Below are positions 55,685 through 64,000 of a stretch of 64,000 bases of DNA, piece by piece. The translations under genes were made by a program, and so were the position numbers. The DNA comes from Amborella trichopoda (taxonomy: Eukaryota > Streptophyta > Magnoliopsida > Amborellales > Amborellaceae). Within the stretch, counting starts at the first letter, position 1, and each line of letters starts with the position of its first letter. The stretch lies in contig NW_006500104.1 in assembly GCF_000471905.2 (NCBI RefSeq), forward strand, positions 1,969,949 through 2,033,948. Direction: 5' to 3'. The notes under the pieces were generated by a model. That model had not been told where the DNA came from and ran no database searches. It saw only the letters and a program-made list of their open reading frames with translations.

Positions 55685-57960
55685 TGTTTTAAATAAACAT
55701 TAGAGTCCAAATGAATAGCCAGAGAGTAACACACTCAGAGCCAAATTCGCATGTGCATTCTATATAGAAACACAGGTTTTATATATGTATTATTAAGAAC
55801 GGACCACTTCCATAATGTTACAATTTACATCAGCCTAAACTAGGTTGAATACCTTTGATTTGGGCCTTGAAACCTATACATTCGATTTTAGGAAAGAAAA
55901 TGTACAGACGCATTTAAATGTAACACAATATACCAAGGGCGTATAAACCCATATACCTAAATTTAAATACATGAGTATTGGTTGTGTAGTCTGGTCCTTC
56001 GAGACCGGGCTTCAAGTAGATCAAAGTAAAAATAAGATAAACTTCTCATTCTATCTATCAGATACGTTTCAGAAGATGGTCATATATGGGACTATATTTT
56101 CACGTATTGCGTATGCAGCCACTCTCTATTTCTCACACTAAACTCTGTGATTCAATCATACCAATCTAATGGAATCGAACCCCCTCTCTGATCGACAGAT
56201 GAGGTTTATATAGACTTGTTAACTAAGAAACATGAAAACTTCATTTGATAACCATAAAATTGTCATCGTCATCTTCACATTGATCTGCATCTTCATCTTT
56301 ATGCGTCAATCTTCATGATGATAATCACACCATTTAACGTGATAATCACATGATTTAAATGGATTAGTATTCATGCACAGGTGTATTTTGATGATAATCA
56401 CACATTTTAGTCAATTCTCAACTTCATAATATTCAAATTCAAACTCACAGATCCCAGATTCAGTAGGGCCATTGCCGAGCAAAATTAGGGATTCTGTTAC
56501 TCTTTATCAAGTGATAGTTAGGCTTCTGTAGCACCACTTTGATATATCTTCATAATTCTTCAACATCTTTATAGTGATAGATCCCTTGAACATGAAACCT
56601 GGAGAGATGAAAGAGGACTTAGAGATTAACCCAATGGTTTAAGTCACACTTTAAATGGATTACAGATGAGAGAGATCTAGTCCGTCAAAATTATCCTGCA
56701 CTGTCGGAAACTGCATCAGCAAAATCAATATATTTCGGATGCAAGCACTTCCAACATTTAGATCAAATAATGCCCCACCTTTTCGGGGTGATAAGGAATT
56801 AACTCACGAATCCAAAGGTCCTGGTCTCATGAAAAAATTCCTCATATCTAAAGAGAAATATCAATTGTTATGACTAGGGGGAAGCTTGACTGTAACAGAC
56901 AGCTCATAAAGCTTTTGAGGCTTTAACTATCAAGGGATACGGATGATGGGCTAAGCTACCTCTAATTTGTATGAAACTTAAGGAGGACGGATATCGTGCC
57001 TCAAATATGAATTATTGACAGTTTCGACTCAATCCAAAATATAAAGTTTTTAGGGTATCGGTCAAGGCATATCCTAACTGACTATGTATATGGATGCTGG
57101 GGTTAAGCCAACTCCAAATAGTGCCCAATTTATATAATTCTTGGACTTAGAGGAATATTGGGGCCTTTTGATATATATTTTCAACGATATACCTCATCAT
57201 GATATCATATTGCGAGGTTTCCTTATACCTCATCCGTCAAGTGACATACCTATAACTAACAATAGATTAAAAGAATAATATTTCGTCTCATAAAAACTCC
57301 TCCAATATTATTTAGAATGGCATATATGGGCCATAGGTATATACATCCCGGAGTTTTGTCTCAAATTGAAATGTCTCCATGATTTATTATCATCGATTGT
57401 TAGTCACGATATACATATGTGACCGATGATGGATGGGAAGCATATCATTCCATATCAAATTACTCCACTTATCATATGGAGATGCATTTATGGGCTTTAG
57501 GAGTATATGTATCCTAGAATTCATCTCATACTTAGATTGGTTTGATATCTTCTATCATCACTTGTTAGTCAATATGAACATGCCTCACTGATGAATCATT
57601 GTTATCATATGAAATATCTTTAATATCTTGTGAAGAGGCGTTTATGAACCTTGGGAGTATATGTATCCTAGAATATATCTCATATTAGGATGGTTTTAGT
57701 CCTTCTGCTATTATCGATTGTAAGTTAGGACATACAAGGGTTTGACTAACAAATCAAAACTTCAAAGGAATATTGGGGCGTTCATATGATAAATCCTAGG
57801 GCATATTATATCTTTCATATTTTCATATCCTATCATACTATATCAGAGGGCATATCTTAGCAGGTGTTATCAAGAACCATGCTCATATCTCATCCATTGG
57901 CCAAACACTTCGATTAGTGGTTCTCGATCGTATCTGGTAGTTATGATATAGTGTGTATAG
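55685..57960 (+). repeat. Long non-coding direct repeat, copy 1 (LTR candidate)
   Basis: Diverged relative of 60029-62036 in the same orientation. Shared words include CTCAG-GCCAAATTCGC, CCTATACATTCG, TCAA-AAGGCATATC and AACTGA-T-TG. Both start TGTTTTAAA. The last part holds 155-165-bp internal repeats. No open frame of known type. Its right edge is vague. Confidence 0.7.
57320..57800. repeat. 155-165-bp internal tandem repeats
   Basis: Units start near 57320, 57484 and 57638: GC(A/G)T-TATG, then GGAGTATATGTATCC-AGAAT and ATCTCA, then an ATCATC-TTGTTAGTCA word. Relatives occur in copy 2 near 61556 and 61716. Confidence 0.7.
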
Positions 57961-60014
57961 TGGTCCTCGTGTCTTGCTTTGATAATGATACATGGTCTTG
58001 CACAATATTTGTATTTTTATAGTTTACATTGCATCTATATTGTGCACTACATCATTTCTATATTTGGCACGTTATTCCAGAAGAGTGCAGTGTTTTTTGT
58101 TATGAGTAACCTGTAAGAAAGCGTTTCATATTTCTATTCTACCCTTTTAACAAGTTTTGAGTTTTATTGTCATCCAGAATGTACTTACAAATATTTGAAC
58201 CTAAAAGTCTATAAAATATAGAGCATAAAGAGGGCTACGTTTTTTGTCAACGATATACTATGTGAAATGAATAGGGTTTTATGCATTGGGAAATGTAGAA
58301 TAAAGTAAGTGAAAGATGTTATATGGGGTTGTATTGTATCTACCAAAGCATAATGGCATAGAAAGGAGATTCACTAGAGAGGCTCACAGGTGATTCAAAT
58401 TCACCATAGAATTCTCGCAGTGAAAAAATCTAGGATAACATGCAATCAGGATCAAACTCTAGACTAAGGGAGTCATAATTAGATATGTACCCCTAGTACT
58501 TTAAAGCATTAAACTCCAATTTCATGTGAGTTTAATACCCGTAAGTACGGCTTATTGAGAATATACATCACAAAGTTAACATTAGGTCAAAATTATACCT
58601 AAACAATTACCCCCTCGAATGACACACATGGATTGAAAAGTAGCGTGTGACATTCCGAAGTTCATGATGTGAAGTATATGTGGAAAGAATTCTAGAACCA
58701 TGAGGCCATATCAATGCTTTCTACGATTTTAGAGAGTTCATGCGTTGTATTTGCATGGAATTTAAATTTTTCCTACATCAAAACAGTCTGACAATCCTTA
58801 AGTTTTACCAAATAATGACATGAAAACAATCTCGAGATAGAATTTTGCTTTTTCATCCAACATCTTAATTGCGATGCCATATCATGTACATTTCATTATG
58901 AAATGATTGTTTTGATCACCTGTTTAATAATTTTATATACGGTGGCAAACTTTTCTAGTATAATCAATAAAAATTGGATTGTACGATTTCTACAAATACG
59001 ATCTCAAAGGGATTCAAGATTTTAAACCTTTATTTCATCGGGTATCTGTAACAGCTTGGGACCATTAAGTTACCTCAATTTACAAGGCACAATTATGGTT
59101 TACATAAAAAGGTTTTGATGAAAGTTCAACAACAGAAAGCAATTCAAAGTTTTTCTTACAATAGGATTTCAAGTTTAGGTAAATATCGAAAAGTGGTCAT
59201 AACAAGGGTTATCATAGGATTTATTTGGTACAATGATGGTATAATGAAACATGAGACTTTGATTGTCACCATGTAATCTAGAATGAGAAGTTTAGGTTTT
59301 TGTCGTCATGGGGTGTCTTCAAAGTTGAAAGAAGAGTTAGTGAGTCATCCTTCTGTGTCAAGTATAACAGGTGAAGGGCGAAGGGCTTCTATATGCAAGT
59401 ATAACAGGTGAAGGGCTTCTATACCTTCTTTGGAATATCAACAAGGAGGATTTCTTCAAGAAGTTCTTGTGAAACTCCAATTTCTAAGAGTAGTACTTTT
59501 GAGAGGAGGCTCTAAAGCCATGGGCTCTTATTCCATTTCTGATGTGCTTCCATCGATAAATCTTGATGGGTGAACTTTCACTTAGCATGATTTCATCAAT
59601 AACTCAGAGAACTTGTTGTGTGTTGTGGCATAACTTTCTCGATATGATCATGGGTGGAAGGGAATGTGTGTATTATTTATCCTCTTCCTTATTTGTAGTC
59701 AGAGCTTCGTGCTTCCTTTCATGAGAAACCTTGTCGTCTGCATTCAGTAGATCAATCAACGGTTGCATGACAATCAGACATAGACATTTTCTTTTGGAAG
59801 TTGTTTCTCTGTAAAGGTACGCAAATGGTGTACCACTGCAATAAAAGGGTTTCGTGCAATCTTTCTCTCTCCCAATGAGCTCTTCGAGGTACCAAGCATC
59901 TCTTAGTAAGGCGTTCTTTCCCGTAGAGAGTTGTCTCTTTGAATAAATATTGCGTCCCTTGGCCTTTCAGTGATTTGTCTATAGCAATGGTGTGGATGCA
60001 AATGTGAATGTTGT
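57961..60014. other. Non-coding interval between the two long repeats
   Basis: About 2 kb, no open frame of known type. A short duplication, AAGTATAACAGGTGAAGGGC, occurs twice at about 59359-59415. If the flanking repeats are LTRs, this is the internal region of a non-coding retroelement. Confidence 0.45.
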
Positions 60015-60028
60015 AAAAGGGATGAGGA
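60015..60028 (+). promoter_or_regulatory. Possible polypurine tract
   Basis: AAAAGGGATGAGGA (one T) lies directly before the TGTTTTAAAA start of the second long repeat, where a polypurine tract is expected. Confidence 0.4.
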
Positions 60029-62036
60029 TGTTTTAAAAAGTAATTAAAACAAGCACAAACTCGAATTAGTTTCTTTACCAGAGAACATTAAACTCAGGGC
60101 CAAATTCGCCCATGTATTCTATATGATAGAAACACATGTTTTTATATGTCATATACTAGGAACGGAATAGTTCCAGGAGTTTAATCTTCTGTTACACCAA
60201 TTACCCTTGATTCTAGCCTTAAGACCTATACATTCGTTTCTAATAAGAAAGCCATATAAACATATTAAATAAAAAGAGATAACATCAAATGGGATATCAA
60301 CCCGTATACCTGTTTTACGGCAGGGATGCTAATCCTATGTATGCTTCATTTTTAGAGAACATGCCTCAAGTTGATATTTCAGAGCACGGAATCAATATCC
60401 TTCTCTCTCTTTTCTTTCTCTCACTCTATCGTAGCATTGTAATCAATGTTTGATCAACCTATGACAATGAGATATATCCTTGCAGGGATTGCCTATCTCA
60501 AAGAAAGATATGTGAACCCTTTTCTTGATTGCTCGCTAGGCTTTCATAGTCTTCTCCAAGTGATAAACTTCAATCTCCTTTTGATAACCATGAAATATCG
60601 TCTTTCCATCTACGTCGTTGATTTCTTGATGATGCTTATCATTTTCCTAACCTTCACACTAAATCCTCATTTCAGTCCTTATCCTTTATACGAATTTGAA
60701 TATGTGGATTGAACTCTAGATTAGGCGAGCGCATCTCACATAGGTTTGAATTCTGACTCGAGGCTTCACATGAATTTGAATCCACGGGTAAATATTTTGA
60801 GCTCAATCTCAACAATACGCAAATTTGAAAATGTGCTTATCATGTTCGGTCAACCATCCTCTTTCAAATTTGAGTGTGCAGTCTTGTAAATCAACCGAGC
60901 TGTCTGGCGAGAAAAACTAGGATAATGTCCCTGTTTATTGCTCGTTAGTTCGCCTTTCTGATCATCCAACTGGATATATGCTTTCTTCATTTGTATAGAA
61001 TATTTCAACACATTTCAAGCGTGATAAAATATTGAACCGATGTTCTAATGGTCCCGATTTCATGGGAAAATTCTTCTCATTAAGGAGGAAATTTCAATAT
61101 CAGTAGCCAAATATTATTCTATCTGGAACGAACGAGGCATGAGGCTTTTAAAGCTCCAACTGTCGAGCTATATGAATAATGGGTCAACCCACATTCAATT
61201 AATTTGAAACTTTCAGGGAAAGGATCACAATGCCTTGAACATGGTTTCCTAAGAATCTCAGCTTAATCCCGAAGGCATCAAGCTTCAGGGTGTCAATTAA
61301 GGCATATCTGAACTGATTGTGCATACAGACATGGGTTATGCCAGGTCCAAATTTTTCCCAAGTCATATCACCCGTGGACCTTAAGGCATACGAGGCGTTA
61401 ATATGTGTATGTTAGAGATTCACCTCAATATATCAACATATGATGAGACTCCCCTTAAGCTCCATCTACTAAAACCCCATTATTTCATTGTACAACAGAT
61501 CTTTTAAATAGTCATATCACATCACCCAGAACTCCTCTAGTATCTAGTGGAGAGACATTTATATGCCAAAGAATATATGCATCACAGAGTTCTGTCTCAA
61601 ATAGAAACATCTTCATGATCTCTCATTATGAACCATAAATTATAACACATGTGCATAACTAACGGTGAATACCCATATTAAACCATATTTGTTCCCCCAT
61701 ATATCACACGGATAGGCATGCATAGAGCCTTAGGAATACTTGTGTCCTAGAACTTGTCTCAAGATGAGATGACTTCATCATTTTAAATCAACCTTGAATA
61801 TATTTAGCTGACGAGCTCTTGGCATTATATCAATTGTGAGTAAGAACATTTAGGGACAAACTGACAAGTCAAGATTCCTTAGGCATATTAAGCATCTTAT
61901 ATGATGGATCTTGATCATGTCGTATATTTTATATCAATGGGGCATTTCATTTTCACTGAACCTCGTATGAAGCTTAACTGACATATCGTTATTAAAATAC
62001 ATCTAGTCTTTGTATGTGACTAAAACACACCCAACA
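60029..62036 (+). repeat. Long non-coding direct repeat, copy 2 (LTR candidate)
   Basis: 2008 bp, TG to CA (ends CCCAACA). Relative of 55685-57960. It is followed directly by TGGTGTCAGAAA, which resembles a plant primer binding site (TGGTATCAGAGC). That would make it a 5' LTR of something downstream, in conflict with the purine tract on its left. Confidence 0.6.
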
Positions 62037-62182
62037 TGGTGTCAGAAAGTAGTTATGCTTCTCTGTCGGTCTCCATGAGTATTTCTGCTCTCTCTTCCAG
62101 AGGGAAAAGTGTTGAAGAAGTCGACTTAGGGGAAATTCTCCAAACCGAGTTGCATATCCTCCAACGTTGTTTAAGGCAGTGA
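62036..62182 (+). other. Short open frame after the LTR candidate
   Basis: ATG at 62036-62038 opens a 48-codon frame rich in Ser, then KSVEEVDLGEILQTELHIL, ending TGA at 62180-62182. It might be the start of a retroelement gag gene. No family recognised; the following 340 bases show nothing. Confidence 0.25.
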
Positions 62183-62527
62183 GAGAAAAATAAAAGAACT
62201 AACCTGGAGGCTTTGCCGGGTCTACAAAAGATTTGTTAACACATGGGCCTTCTAGAGGAGCCACCTAGAATCTGTGAAAATGCAAGATTTGGAACACATT
62301 GACTAGTTGAAGGAACTGGGTGATGATCTAGCCTATATTGTTGTGGCTGAGCATTTTTTGAATCTCTTAGATTAGACATGAGATTTTTTTTTTGAACATG
62401 TAACTGGACTTTTGGGGTTTCATGTATAGCCCCATTGTTAATTAATTTCAAAATTCACCATTGGAACTTTTGAAAATGAGAAATGGCATTTTTGAAAATT
62501 TTTCTTTACCAATGACAATTTAGTAAG
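62183..62527. other. No recognisable gene
   Basis: Nothing recognised between the short open frame and the next LTR-like repeat. Confidence 0.5.
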
Positions 62528-63874
62528 TGTTAGGTATTTGTGGCCATTAGAGGCCTTATGAGAGCATGTAATCAATTTTTTATATAGTGGAACAATGAAC
62601 TCTAGTAGGATTATGGTCCAGAGGGATCGAGATTGACAAATGATATTTTTCGAGACTAAGACTAGGCCTAACGAACTAGACGAATGGAGTTACAAAACTC
62701 TAAATACCTCGTCATATAGCACAATTAGTTAACAGGGTTATCCGTTGATGAGATCAGAGTGGCCTAGGGTAGTGAACCAAAGGACCATGTGACCCTTTGT
62801 GTGATGGTAGGCATGTAGGGACGAGGGCCAAAGCCTCATCTTGAACTATCACACTGTATATTCATATGATAGCCGTATTGGGAAAGAAAATCACTATTGA
62901 GGGTAATACATGTACATGTGCAAGAGATGACCCCTATATGTACTATAGAGTTGTGTGTGCACCTTGGACTTGTCCTTAGGGAGAACCTGCAATCCATAAA
63001 CTAAGATTGTGTCCCCTCACCTATTGGTTGACTTTGGTAGCCCAATCATGAACCCCTTCGATGGTCTATGGTTCTGGGAACTGTTGTGTCAATTTGAGGA
63101 AGTAAGTGTAGATTATAGTCAACAGTAGAAGATGAAGTGCTTCAGCAAAATTAATACTTTCTTAATATAGTTGGATCCAAATCCCTTGAAATTATTTTAA
63201 AATTAATTAATTTGATCTTAAATGATTTTTAAATGTATAGAATGAATTTTTAGAAGTCTCTAGATATTTTATTTTCACAAAATGGATTTATAAGTAGAGA
63301 GAAACTGAATTTTTAGTATTTTTATTCTGACAGAAAAAATAATAATTATCTTTTCCTAAAAATAATTTTATGGATTTTATAAATGGTAAAATATAAGAGG
63401 GCCCATCATGAGCTTTGGGGCCCACCATAAAAACACATGTATGTGGTGCGTGGAGCTCATATAAGGCCCTTGTGACGAGCACGCCCCACTTTGTGCTTCT
63501 TTCCTATTTCATGATGAGGCCATCAAGGCACTCAATCAATGAAAATAAAATGAAAGGTTTGAAAATTAAGGAGATTTGATTTTTCAAGAAAGCATGTGTA
63601 AGAGAGAATATAGAAATAAAACGAATATGTAATATATTTTTCATATTTTATTTATTTAATATGATTAAATTAAGGAAGTTGAACGATAACGTTTTAGCAC
63701 ACCTTTCTTTTAATCATGATGACTGATCTAAATATTATAAGCCTAAGATATTTCACCCTACATATCTCCTATGATCAATGGTCTGGATCTATTCTCATAG
63801 GATGACTAATCCTAAAAAACACTAACCTTAGAGAAAATCTATAAATAGGCTCTATGGGGTATCTCATTCTCTAC

Positions 63875-63915
<41 letters not shown>

Positions 63916-64000
63916 GTACGTACCACCTACCGTACCTACCTACCTACCTACTACTACTACTACTACTCTACTACTACTACTACTCTACTACTACTACGTA
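62528..64000 (+). mobile_element. LTR-like repeat related to 20335-22682, cut by the window end
   Basis: Starts TGTTAGGTATTTGTGGCC and follows the other copy through GGGCCAAAGCCTCAT, GACCCCTATATGTACTATAG and CACCTATTGGTTGACTTTGG. A TATA box lies near 63849, then a CT run (63873-63910) and TAC-type repeats to the end. The copies are clearly diverged, so they are separate old insertions. Confidence 0.65.
63873..64000. repeat. CT and TAC microsatellites
   Basis: A CT run from about 63873 to 63910, then CGTACGTACC words and TAC repeats to the window end. Confidence 0.9.

Noticed and set aside
56165-56215. tRNA-like T loop (GTTCGATTCC on the minus strand)
   Set aside because: No matching acceptor, D or anticodon arms could be built around it.
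62036-62182. Start of an endogenous pararetrovirus
   Set aside because: A primer-binding-like site alone is not enough; no coat, movement or reverse transcriptase motif lies nearby, and the long direct repeats fit an LTR element better.

Overview
The window is nuclear DNA of a flowering plant. It is AT-rich, carries GT/AG introns and long CT/GA microsatellites, and is dominated by plant transposons. One ordinary host gene is present: a seven-exon gene for cytosolic 60S ribosomal protein L7a (eL8) at 25241-31627, plus strand, whose reading frame is complete. I cannot name the species. Three N runs (3212-3231, 21190-21860, 47440-47726) are assembly gaps.

Layout. 1-2468 has no recognisable gene. 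2478-11220 is one Mutator-like element (MULE) with terminal inverted repeats (TIRs) of about 1 kb and a 7/9 match between 9-bp flanks. It carries a FAR1/FHY3-type transposase gene (4871-7143) that keeps its terminal intron but has two in-frame stops and a lost catalytic Asp. A LINE scrap sits inside its left TIR. 11230-20329 is gene-free DNA with tandem duplications, MITEs and a 200-bp foldback. 20335-22682 looks like a long LTR, and a relative of it runs off the window at 62528-64000. A MITE with a perfect 9-bp target duplication (24512-24932) sits about 0.3 kb upstream of the ribosomal protein start codon.

Beyond the gene are a non-autonomous element with GGGAAAATTATGG ends (32343-33284), a decayed minus-strand LINE (33350-36995), the 5'-truncated end of a plus-strand LINE (37085-37467), and a minus-strand Copia element with three LTR pieces inside one GACAT target duplication (38001-44824). 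Then come another MITE (46136-46528), a non-autonomous hAT-like element (46567-48282), a further MITE (49381-49765), a second, older Copia (50498-55356), and two long diverged non-coding direct repeats (55685-57960 and 60029-62036) that look like LTRs.

The most interesting points are the nearly complete long-TIR MULE, a 9-bp-TSD MITE family with four full copies whose members share a core but differ near their ends, and the three-LTR Copia with a perfect hairpin at its deletion junction. No new cellular system is apparent; the novelty lies in the transposons.
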